Shown here piece by piece: positions 1 to 6,359 of a stretch of 64,000 nt of DNA. The first letter of the stretch is position 1, and every line of letters starts with the position of its first letter. The DNA is from Nocardia anocheti (GTDB lineage Bacteria > Actinomycetota > Actinomycetes > Mycobacteriales > Mycobacteriaceae). The stretch lies in the NCBI RefSeq assembly GCF_029675105.1, contig NZ_JAQQFV010000001.1:620001-684000 (forward strand), read 5' to 3'. The notes below the pieces were generated by a model, which worked only from the letters and a program-made list of their open reading frames with translations, made no database searches and was not told the origin of the DNA. The position numbers and the translations under genes are program-made.

Positions 1-47
1 GGCGCGGCGGCGCCGGATTGTCGGTGGGGTGCGGTAGAACTGCGTGC

Positions 48-1127
48 GTGCCCCAGTGGCTGCTGCACGTCGATCTCGACCAGTTCCAGGCGGCGGTGGA
101 ATTCCGGCGCCGTCCCGAGCTGCGCGGACAGCCGGTGATCGTGGGTGGCGAGGGCGATCCGGCGCAGCCGCGCAAGGTCGTCACCTGCGCGTCCTATCCG
201 GCCAGGGCCTTCGGCGTGCGCGCCGGGATGCCGCTGCGCACGGCCCAGCGCAAATGTCCCGACGGTGTGTTCCTGCCGGTCGACATGGACGCCTACGAGA
301 CCGCGTCCGAGCAGATCATGGCCACCCTCGGCCGGGTCGCCGGGGCGGTCGAGGTGTGGGGCATGGACGAGGCGTTCGTCGCCACCGACGGCGACCCCTG
401 GGAGCTGGCCGCGCGCATCCGCACCGCCATCATCGACCTCGGCCTCACCTGTTCGGTCGGCATCGGCGACAACAAGCTCACCGCCAAACTCGCCACCGGC
501 TTCGCCAAGTCGACCGGCAAGACCTCCGCCGAACCCGAGCACGACCCGGGCGCCGCCGCCGGGATCTTCGAACTCACCGCCGCCAACTGGGTCGAACTCA
601 TGGGCCACCGGCCCACCGACGCGCTCTGGGGCGTCGGCGCCCGCATCGCCAAGCGCCTGGCCGCGCTCGACATCGTCACCGTCGCCGACCTCATGGCCGC
701 CGACCGCGACCGCCTCGCCGCCGAATTCGGCCCGACCACCGGCCCGTACTTCTGGGTCCTCGGCCACGGCAAGGGCGACACCGAGCTCGTCACCACCCCG
801 CGCATCCCCGTGGGCCGCAGCAAGTCCGAGACCTTCCCACACGACCTCACCGACCCCGCCGAGATCCACCGCGAGGTCGCCCGTATCGCCACCGAGGTCG
901 CCGAGGAGATGCGCGAACACCACCGCGTCAGCACCCGCGTCGCGGTCACCGTGCGCACCAAGACCTTCTACACCCGAAGCAAGCAGCAGAAACTCCCCGC
1001 CCCCACCGACGACATCCCCACCATCGTCGAGACCGCCCTCGCCATCATCGCCCGCTTCGATCTCGACCGCCCCGTCCGCCTCCTCGGCGTGCGTGTGGAA
1101 CTCGTCCCGCCGGACTCGGACTGTTGA
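48..1127 (+). CDS. dinB: DNA polymerase IV (DinB, Y family)
   Basis: Y-family translesion DNA polymerase of about 359 residues. The GTG at 48 is preferred over the upstream TTG at 18 because the protein then begins MPQWLLHVDLDQF, the usual family N-terminus. The catalytic metal ligands are visible: Asp9 and Asp11 in HVDLDQF, and Asp107-Glu108 in the palm motif WGMDEAF. This motif has WGMDE where E. coli DinB has SIDE, as in the mycobacterial DinB2-like subgroup. The tail has a little-finger domain with thumb helix-hairpin-helix residues before it. It should replicate past damaged bases with low fidelity. No SOS box was seen because the window starts only 47 bases upstream. Family assignment is secure; the exact paralogue is inferred. 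Confidence 0.93.
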   Translation: MPQWLLHVDLDQFQAAVEFRRRPELRGQPVIVGGEGDPAQPRKVVTCASYPARAFGVRAGMPLRTAQRKCPDGVFLPVDMDAYETASEQIMATLGRVAGAVEVWGMDEAFVATDGDPWELAARIRTAIIDLGLTCSVGIGDNKLTAKLATGFAKSTGKTSAEPEHDPGAAAGIFELTAANWVELMGHRPTDALWGVGARIAKRLAALDIVTVADLMAADRDRLAAEFGPTTGPYFWVLGHGKGDTELVTTPRIPVGRSKSETFPHDLTDPAEIHREVARIATEVAEEMREHHRVSTRVAVTVRTKTFYTRSKQQKLPAPTDDIPTIVETALAIIARFDLDRPVRLLGVRVELVPPDSDC

Positions 1128-1128
1128 G

Positions 1129-1182
1129 CACCACGCTCTGGTGGCGGCATCGGCGGAGTGAGCCCGCCACCACCGCGTGGTG
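1129..1182 (+). terminator. Two-tier hairpin after dinB
   Basis: Immediately after the dinB stop, CACCACGC pairs with GCGTGGTG and the inner arm GGTGGCGG pairs with CCGCCACC. A symmetric 3/3 internal loop separates the tiers and a 16-base apical loop closes the hairpin. There is no T-run, as is common in high-GC actinobacteria. It probably ends dinB transcription before the promoter at 1219. Confidence 0.6.
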
Positions 1183-1218
1183 ATCGCTTGTCCAGCACGC
1201 GGGGACGGGGTTGGCTCG

Positions 1219-1224
1219 TATGCT
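1219..1224 (+). promoter_or_regulatory. -10 hexamer TATGCT of a leaderless promoter
   Basis: TATGCT lies 7 bp before the ATG at 1232. No Shine-Dalgarno sequence precedes that ATG, so transcription probably starts at or next to the start codon. Confidence 0.5.
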
Positions 1225-1231
1225 CGGGTCC

Positions 1232-2227
1232 ATGGATTTCTCCGCGATGGTGGCCCGTGAGTCCGAGGGTGGGATCGTTCTCGCTCGTGAGCAGGTCGGG
1301 GAGGACTTCCTCGGCGCGGGTGAGGTGACGATCAAGGTCCACTACTCGAGCGCCAACTACAAGGACTATCTGGCGATCACCCCGCGCGGTGGCGTGGTCC
1401 GCGACTATCCGATCGTGCCGGGCATCGATCTCGCCGGTGAGGTGATCGCCTCGGAGACCGAGGAATTCGCGGTCGGCGACCAGGTGATCGCGCACGGCTA
1501 CGAACTCGGCGTCTCCCGCAACGGCGGCTTCGCCGAATACGCGCGGGTCCCCGCCGACTGGGTGGTGCGCCTGGACGGCCTGAGCACCCGCGAGGCCGCC
1601 ACCATCGGCACGGCCGGTTTCACCGCCGCCCTCAGCGTGCAGGCCCTGCTCGACCACGGCCTGACCCCCGACGACGGCGCGGTCCTGGTCACCGGCGCGA
1701 CCGGCGGTGTCGGCTCGGTCGCGATCGACATCCTGTCCGGCCTCGGCTTCGAGGTCATCGCCTCCACCGGCAAGACCGACGCGGCCGACCTGCTCGCCGA
1801 CCTCGGCGCCAACGAGGTCATCGGCCGCCTACCACTCGACCCCACCGCCAAGCCCCGCCCCCTCAACAAGGCCAACTGGGCCGCCGCGGTCGACAGCGTC
1901 GGCGGCCCCTCCCTGGCTCACGTCCTCACCGCCATCGGCTACGGCGGCGCCGTCGCCGCCAGCGGCCTCACCGGCGGCCCCGACCTCCCCACCACCGTCC
2001 TCCCCTTCATCCTGCGCGGAGTGAGCCTGCTCGGCATCGACTCGGTCCAACTGCCCATCGAGAAGCGCCGCGCCCTGTGGACGGCCCTGGGCAAACAACT
2101 GCGCCCCCAGCATCTTTCGTCGATCGAGTCGTTCGCCCCGATCACCGAGGTAGGCGACGTACTCCAGTCGATCAAGTCCGGAGGCCACTCCGGCCGCACC
2201 GTCATCGGGGTTGCGGGCGAGTTCTGA
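1232..2227 (+). CDS. MDR/zinc-type alcohol dehydrogenase superfamily oxidoreductase, AcuI (YhdH/YhfP) type
   Basis: NADPH-dependent medium-chain reductase of 331 residues, closest in pattern to acryloyl-CoA reductase AcuI/YhdH. Diagnostic segments are SSANYKDYLA and PIVPGIDLAGEV in the substrate domain, and VTGATGGVGS, the nucleotide-binding glycine motif, about residue 155. No structural zinc-site cysteines are present, which fits the quinone oxidoreductase-like branch. The ATG at 1232 (MDFSAMVARES) is chosen over the TTG at 1211 because a -10 box sits 7 bp upstream. The gene stands alone between the dinB hairpin and an inverted-repeat element. The physiological substrate (acryloyl-CoA or another enoyl) is inferred from family only. 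Confidence 0.85.
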   Translation: MDFSAMVARESEGGIVLAREQVGEDFLGAGEVTIKVHYSSANYKDYLAITPRGGVVRDYPIVPGIDLAGEVIASETEEFAVGDQVIAHGYELGVSRNGGFAEYARVPADWVVRLDGLSTREAATIGTAGFTAALSVQALLDHGLTPDDGAVLVTGATGGVGSVAIDILSGLGFEVIASTGKTDAADLLADLGANEVIGRLPLDPTAKPRPLNKANWAAAVDSVGGPSLAHVLTAIGYGGAVAASGLTGGPDLPTTVLPFILRGVSLLGIDSVQLPIEKRRALWTALGKQLRPQHLSSIESFAPITEVGDVLQSIKSGGHSGRTVIGVAGEF

Positions 2228-2248
2228 GACATGAGCGGCCGGTGCCCC

Positions 2249-2342
2249 GGTTCTCGGCGCTTGGCTCCGTCTCTTCCCTCCCTGCGGGCACTCCTTCGTC
2301 GCGCTCTCCGGTCAGTCCAGAGTCGGAGGCGCGCCGAGAACG
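2249..2342. repeat. Inverted-repeat-flanked short element, copy A
   Basis: About 93 bp bounded by GGTTCTCGGCGC and its complement GCGCCGAGAAC. A conserved core contains CTTCCCTCCC, ACTCCTTCGTCGC and GGTCAGTCCAGA. The same element occurs in the opposite orientation at 17417-17507, with about 90 percent identity over a 49-base core. Both copies lie just downstream of the stop codon of a plus-strand gene. The terminal arms differ between copies but still pair, which suggests a structured MITE- or REP-like element. The right arm touches the IS3 transposase fragment. Confidence 0.75.
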
Positions 2343-2413
2343 GCGGTGAGCTCGTCGGCACGACGCAGTTTCCGCACGATGTCCACGGCGGAGTGCTGTT
2401 TGCGTCCTGCCAT
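2339..2413 (-). pseudogene. IS3-family transposase OrfA fragment
   Basis: An ATG at 2413 on the minus strand opens 25 codons reading MAGRKQHSAVDIVRKLRRAD then ELTAV. This is the characteristic start of IS3-type OrfA DNA-binding proteins. The similarity stops at the right arm of the inverted-repeat element at about 2340, and the frame terminates a few codons later. Only the N-terminal helix-turn-helix start survives, so it cannot be functional. It is evidence that an insertion sequence once occupied this site. The call rests on recognising the family N-terminus by eye. Confidence 0.6.
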
Positions 2414-2568
2414 GTGGATCAGTGTCCTCCGAGCCGGAGATGCGGGCCCCGGCGGTCGCTGGAGACGGTCAGTGCTTCCCGTTCCAGGCCGGGTGCTGAC
2501 CGGGCGCTCGGCGGTCAGCCGGGCCGCCGTCCTTGCGGCCGGCGTGATCAAACACCCTTCAAACAACG

Positions 2569-2598
2569 TTTCACTTATAAGTGAAAGCGAGTTACGAT
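2569..2598 (+). promoter_or_regulatory. Perfect 18-bp palindrome overlapping the promoter of the HTH/PIN pair
   Basis: TTTCACTTATAAGTGAAA (2569-2586) is a perfect palindrome and strikingly AT-rich for this chromosome. It overlaps a plausible -35 (TTCACT, 2570-2575), which is followed 17 bp later by TACGAT (2593-2598) as -10. A strong SD (AGGAGG) and the ATG at 2629 follow. The geometry suggests an operator, probably for autoregulation by the downstream HTH protein. Confidence 0.65.
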
Positions 2599-2628
2599 TG
2601 ATGTAACACGAGCAGGAGGTCCGAGACG

Positions 2629-3039
2629 ATGAACGCGGTGGTCGACACTGGCGTCGGGAAGACGACGCTGACAGTCACATCCGATCAGGTGTCGCAAGCC
2701 GAGGCATTCGACCCGACAGCCCTGCGGTCGGTGGCGCCAGAGGGGCTAGCCGAGATCCTGGCCAAGGTCGTGCTCGCCGTCGCCGCCGGCGGCACGGTGA
2801 CGGTCGGTGCGATGCCCGACGAACTGACCACGTCCTCTGCGGCGGATCTGCTCGGCATCTCCCGACCGACCCTGATGAAGCTAGTCAGGGAAGGCCAGAT
2901 CGCTGCGCACAAGGTCGGAACTCACACCCGACTCGACACGACTGACGTTCTTGCCTACAGGGACCGGCTGCGCCAGCGGCAACGCGCGGCTTTGCAGGAA
3001 CTTCGTGACTTCGAAGAGGCAGAGGGACTCGACTACTGA
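2629..3039 (+). CDS. Excisionase-type helix-turn-helix protein, probable antitoxin
   Basis: A 136-residue protein with an MerR/excisionase-like winged HTH at about residues 63-115. The segments TSSAADLLGISRPTLMKLV and IAAHKVGTHTRLDTTDVLAY are the standard recognition-helix and wing pattern. The C-terminal tail (RQRQRAALQELRDFEEAEG) is charged and helical and could bind a partner. An AGGAGG ribosome site precedes the ATG. It lies 44 bp before a PIN-domain gene, the common arrangement of HTH-antitoxin/PIN-toxin pairs in actinobacteria, and it follows a perfect palindrome likely to be its operator. Antitoxin function is inferred from domain and context; phage-type excisionase activity is less likely because no integrase is present. 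Confidence 0.8.
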   Translation: MNAVVDTGVGKTTLTVTSDQVSQAEAFDPTALRSVAPEGLAEILAKVVLAVAAGGTVTVGAMPDELTTSSAADLLGISRPTLMKLVREGQIAAHKVGTHTRLDTTDVLAYRDRLRQRQRAALQELRDFEEAEGLDY

Positions 3040-3070
3040 CGGTCTGCGACCAGCGGTGAGCACGGGCACC

Positions 3071-3076
3071 TATTGT
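3071..3076 (+). promoter_or_regulatory. -10 hexamer TATTGT before the PIN gene
   Basis: TATTGT ends 7 bp before the GTG at 3084, and no ribosome-binding site precedes that GTG. The toxin-like gene may therefore have its own leaderless transcript in addition to read-through from the HTH gene. Confidence 0.45.
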
Positions 3077-3083
3077 CACTCAG

Positions 3084-3707
3084 GTGAGTTCACGAGTTCC
3101 CCACGTGCTGCCGGACGCGAACGTGCTGTATTCGCGAACGCTGCGAGACTGGATCTGCCTGCTGGCCAATAGGTCCGGCCCACCGCTGTTCCATCTGCGC
3201 TGGACAGAGGACATCCTGGCGGAGCTGGTCTACCACCTACGCAAGAATCACCCGCACTTCTCCGATCCCCAGATCGGAGGAGTGCGGGACCGCATCATCG
3301 CCGTTGCCGAGCACGGCCGGATCCGCGGATACGAGATCGACCGCCGCCTCACATATACCGACAAGTACGACGCGCACCTGCACGCCGCCGCCGAACACGG
3401 CAGGGTCGAGTACGTCATCACCGCCGACCGCAGATTTCACGACTTCGCCGTCGCTGCTGACGATCTCCTCGGCTACGAGGTATACACCCCGGACGACTTT
3501 CTGATGCTTGTCCACCGAGACTCGATCGCCACGGTCCGCGAAGTACTGCTCGCCCAGATCGAGTACCAGGGTCGAGGAGGCAGAAATTTCAACCTCGTCG
3601 CCAGCCTTGCGGCCGCAGGGGCACCCGAGTTCGCCGCCGCGATCCGCGAGATGATGCAGACACCAGCCGCCGCTGGCGCCATCGCAGACGCGTCTGTGAG
3701 CAGGTGA
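3084..3707 (+). CDS. PIN-domain protein, probable ribonuclease toxin
   Basis: A 207-residue protein with PIN-fold acidic residues in order: Asp11 in LPDANVLYS, Glu in TEDILAELVYHL, and Asp in ITADRRFHDFA. These would coordinate the metal in a nuclease site. The HTH partner gene lies 44 bp upstream. VapC-type PIN toxins are usually about 130 residues; this protein is longer, with a C-terminal extension after about residue 150 (ATVREVLLAQIEYQGRGG) typical of the longer PIN proteins paired with excisionase-like antitoxins. The GTG start is chosen because TATTGT lies 7 bp upstream. The RNA target is unknown. The pair sits in a patch of mobile-element remnants, so acquisition by transfer is likely. 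Confidence 0.8.
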   Translation: MSSRVPHVLPDANVLYSRTLRDWICLLANRSGPPLFHLRWTEDILAELVYHLRKNHPHFSDPQIGGVRDRIIAVAEHGRIRGYEIDRRLTYTDKYDAHLHAAAEHGRVEYVITADRRFHDFAVAADDLLGYEVYTPDDFLMLVHRDSIATVREVLLAQIEYQGRGGRNFNLVASLAAAGAPEFAAAIREMMQTPAAAGAIADASVSR

Positions 3708-3800
3708 ATCGGCCAGGCCGTCCCCGCTGACGTCTGGTGGAGCGTGGGTATGCGAACCGTGCGCTATTCGGGCGGGGACCAGGGGTCTCGCCGAGACCGC

Positions 3801-3926
3801 TGGGTAGCCAGTGGCTGTGCGGAGACACCTGAAGAGCGCGCTGCCCTGACGTCGTTCGCCGATCTGGTGCTGGCTCAGGGCGGAGGGCCAGTTGCGGATG
3901 TGGGGTGCGAGACGGGCAGGATCACC
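3801..3926 (+). pseudogene. SAM-dependent methyltransferase fragment
   Basis: One reading frame contains PEERAALTSFADLVLAQGGG followed by PVADVGCETGRIT. This is the N-terminal helix and motif I (VaDVGCGTGr) of class I methyltransferases, with one Gly changed to Glu. The similarity ends within about 15 codons and no methyltransferase body follows. It is a short relic in the stretch 3708-4336, which otherwise contains only a recombinase relic and no intact gene. Confidence 0.5.
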
Positions 3927-4013
3927 CCGTGGAGGCAGGCTTCGTCATCGATGCATACCGAACTCTCAGCTCATCCGAGAGCACACTTGGCGGAATCATT
4001 CTCGCGCGCCGCC

Positions 4014-4250
4014 ATGGGGGGTCTTATGGCTCTGGCCCGGGTCAGTACGGGCCGACAGGAGACCGGGCGGCGGCACGACGACCTCGACTCGACCTGGCGT
4101 GAGGGTGTTCGACGAGAAGATCAGCGGCACTGGCGATATCTTTGATCGGCCTGATCTGCGGACCGCTCTCGACTGCCTGCGTCCCGGCGACATCCTGATC
4201 GTGCAGGACTCGAGATCGCGCAGGACCACGCAGCACGACGCCGATCCGGT
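4014..4250 (+). pseudogene. Serine recombinase (resolvase/invertase) remnant, frameshifted
   Basis: The frame from the ATG at 4014 reads MGGLMALARVSTGRQETG, containing the conserved ARVST..Q motif with the catalytic serine of resolvases. In another frame, from about 4103, the sequence continues RVFDEKISGTGDIFDRPDLR and TALDCLRPGDILIVQDSRSR, the next conserved segments (DEkiSGt, RP.L..al..lr.GD.LvV...R). A frameshift therefore separates two matching halves, and the rest of the catalytic domain and the DNA-binding domain are missing. It is a clear relic of a transposon or integron-type resolvase. Confidence 0.75.
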
Positions 4251-4336
4251 GGGACTCACTGGATCGGCGAGCGTCTCGGTAACCGCTGGTTTCAGGAACC
4301 TCGCCGAGAGGACGGTGGCGGGTGCCCGGATCGGAC

Positions 4337-6223
4337 TCAGGCCCTGACCGGCGCCGGGGTCGGTTCGTCGGCGAACTGGGTGCGGTACAGCTCGGCGTAG
4401 CGGCCGTCGGCGTTGAGTAGGTCGGCGTGGGTGCCGCGCTCCACGATGCGGCCCTGTTCGAGCACCACGATCTGGTCGGCGGCGCGGATGGTGGAGAGCC
4501 GGTGGGCGATCACCAGGGCGGTGCGGCCGGTCAGGGCCTCGGTGAGGGCTTCCTGGACGGCTGCCTCGGAGGTGGAGTCCAGGGAGGCGGTGGCCTCGTC
4601 GAGGATGACTACGCGGGGCTGTTTGAGCAGCAGGCGCGCGATGGTCAGGCGCTGGCGTTCACCGCCGGAGAGCCGGTAGCCGCGTTCCCCGACGACGGTG
4701 TCGAGCCCGTCGGACAGCGACCGCACCAGCTCGCCGAGCCGGGCGCGTTCCAGCGCGTCCCACAGGTCCTCCTCGGCCGCCTCCGGCCGGGCCAGCAGCA
4801 GATTCGCGCGGATGGTGTCGTGGAAGAGGTGTCCGTCCTGGGTCACCAGGCCGACGGTGCGCTGGATCGACTCGGTGGTCAGTTCGCGCACATCGGCGCC
4901 GTTGAGTTTCACCGCGCCGGAGTCCACGTCGTAGAGCCGCGAAACAAGCTGCGCGATGGTCGATTTGCCCGCACCGGAGGACCCGACCAGCGCCACCAGC
5001 TGCCCGGGCTCGGCCCGCAGTGACACCTCGTGCAGCACCTCGACCCCACCGCGGGTATCCAGCGTGGCGACGTCCTCGAGCGAGGCCAGCGACACCTTGT
5101 CCGCCGACGGGTACCCGAAGTTCACCCCGTCCAGCTCGACGGCCACCGGGCCCTCGGGCACCGCGACGGCGCCGGGCGCGTCCTCGATCAGCGGCTTCAG
5201 ATCCAGCACCTCGAAGACCCGCTCGAAGCTCACCAGGGCCGCCATGATCTCGAGCCGGGCACTGGCCAGCGCCGTCAGTGGGGAGTAGAGCCTGGTCAGC
5301 AGCAGTGACAGCGCCACGACCGAACCCGGGTCCAGGCTGCCGCGCAGCGCGTACCAGCCGCCGAGGCCGTAGACCAGGGCCAGTGCCAGGGCGGAGACCA
5401 GGGTGAGTGAGGTGACGAAGGTGGTCTGCAGCATGGCGGTGCGCACGCCGATATCGCGGACCCGAGTGGCGCGGTGGGCGAATTCCGTCGATTCCTGATC
5501 GGGCCTGCCGAACAGTTTGACCAGGGTGGCGCCGGGGGCGGAGAACCGCTCGGTCATCTGGGTGCTCATGCTGGCGTCGAGCTGGGCCGCCTCGCGCTGC
5601 ATCGCGGCCAGCCGGTTACCCGCGCGCCGGGCCGGGATGACGAACACCGGCAGCAGCACCAGCGCCAGCAGCGTGATCTGCCAGGAGATGCTGAGCATCA
5701 CCGCCAGCGTGAGCACCAGGGTGACCAGGTTGGTGATCACGCCGGAGAGGGTGTCGCTGAAGGCGCGCTGCGCGCCGATCACGTCGCTGTTGAGCCTGCT
5801 CACCAGGGCGCCGGTCCTGGTGCGGGTGAAGAAGGCGACCGGCATCTTCTGCACGTGGTCGAACACGGCGGTGCGCAGGTCCAGGATCAGACCTTCGCCG
5901 ATGCGTGCCGAGAGCCATCGGATCGCCAGCCCGAGCCCCGCGTCGAGCACCGCCAGCCCGGCGATGGCCAGGGCCAGCAGCACCACCGTGCGCGGCGCCG
6001 ACCCGCCGACGATGTCGTTGACCACGCGCCCGGCCAGCACCGGCGTGGCCACGCCGAGCACCGCCGCCAGCACGCTGAGCAGCAGGAACCCCGAGATGCG
6101 CCGCCGGTGCGGGTGGGCGAAACGCAGGATGCGGCGCGCGGTGGCCAGGCGGAACGGCCGGTCTTCCTCCGGCGCGTTCATCCGCCGGTACATCTGGCTG
6201 TAGGCCACGGATTCGATACTCAC
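4337..6223 (-). CDS. ABC exporter, fused transmembrane and ATPase domains (subfamily B type)
   Basis: Half-transporter of about 628 residues. The N-terminal half has six predicted membrane spans (about 40-320). The ATPase domain follows, with Walker A GSSGAGKST near residue 415-422, Q-loop LVTQDGHLFHDT, signature LSGGERQ, Walker B VVILDEATASLD and H-loop IAHRLST. All catalytic residues look intact, so a homodimeric drug or lipid exporter is expected. The GTG at 6223 is selected because AGGAG lies 7 bases upstream; GTG 6259 and ATG 6193 are alternatives. The promoter region carries a 19-bp-spaced -35/-10 with an embedded palindrome, typical of MerR-regulated efflux genes. The substrate is unknown. 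Confidence 0.9.
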   Translation of the reverse strand: MSIESVAYSQMYRRMNAPEEDRPFRLATARRILRFAHPHRRRISGFLLLSVLAAVLGVATPVLAGRVVNDIVGGSAPRTVVLLALAIAGLAVLDAGLGLAIRWLSARIGEGLILDLRTAVFDHVQKMPVAFFTRTRTGALVSRLNSDVIGAQRAFSDTLSGVITNLVTLVLTLAVMLSISWQITLLALVLLPVFVIPARRAGNRLAAMQREAAQLDASMSTQMTERFSAPGATLVKLFGRPDQESTEFAHRATRVRDIGVRTAMLQTTFVTSLTLVSALALALVYGLGGWYALRGSLDPGSVVALSLLLTRLYSPLTALASARLEIMAALVSFERVFEVLDLKPLIEDAPGAVAVPEGPVAVELDGVNFGYPSADKVSLASLEDVATLDTRGGVEVLHEVSLRAEPGQLVALVGSSGAGKSTIAQLVSRLYDVDSGAVKLNGADVRELTTESIQRTVGLVTQDGHLFHDTIRANLLLARPEAAEEDLWDALERARLGELVRSLSDGLDTVVGERGYRLSGGERQRLTIARLLLKQPRVVILDEATASLDSTSEAAVQEALTEALTGRTALVIAHRLSTIRAADQIVVLEQGRIVERGTHADLLNADGRYAELYRTQFADEPTPAPVRA

Positions 6224-6269
6224 TGCCACACTCCTCGACGCTGTCCGCCCATCGAACACCTGCCCACCG

Positions 6270-6300
6270 ACACTAAAACCTCAACAAAGGTTGACTTCAA
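6270..6300 (-). promoter_or_regulatory. MerR-type promoter/operator of the ABC exporter
   Basis: On the minus strand TTGAAG (6300-6295) and TAGTGT (6275-6270) are separated by 19 bp, the overlong spacer typical of MerR-family activators. The spacer contains the interrupted palindrome TCAAC-CTTT-GTTGA. On the plus strand the extended form ACCTCAAC-AAAG-GTTGACTT resembles SoxR/MerR operators, with two mismatches in the outer arm. The regulator itself is not in this window. Confidence 0.6.
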
Positions 6301-6347
6301 ATGCTTTCCGGCGACGGCCGGTTCCGCGCACAGCGAAACCGGCGCAA

Positions 6348-6353
6348 TAGGCT
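6348..6353 (+). promoter_or_regulatory. -10 hexamer TAGGCT, leaderless
   Basis: TAGGCT ends 6 bp before the GTG at 6360, with no Shine-Dalgarno sequence. It probably drives a leaderless transcript of the FAD/Fe-S oxidoreductase gene. Confidence 0.45.
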
Positions 6354-6359
6354 GGTCGG

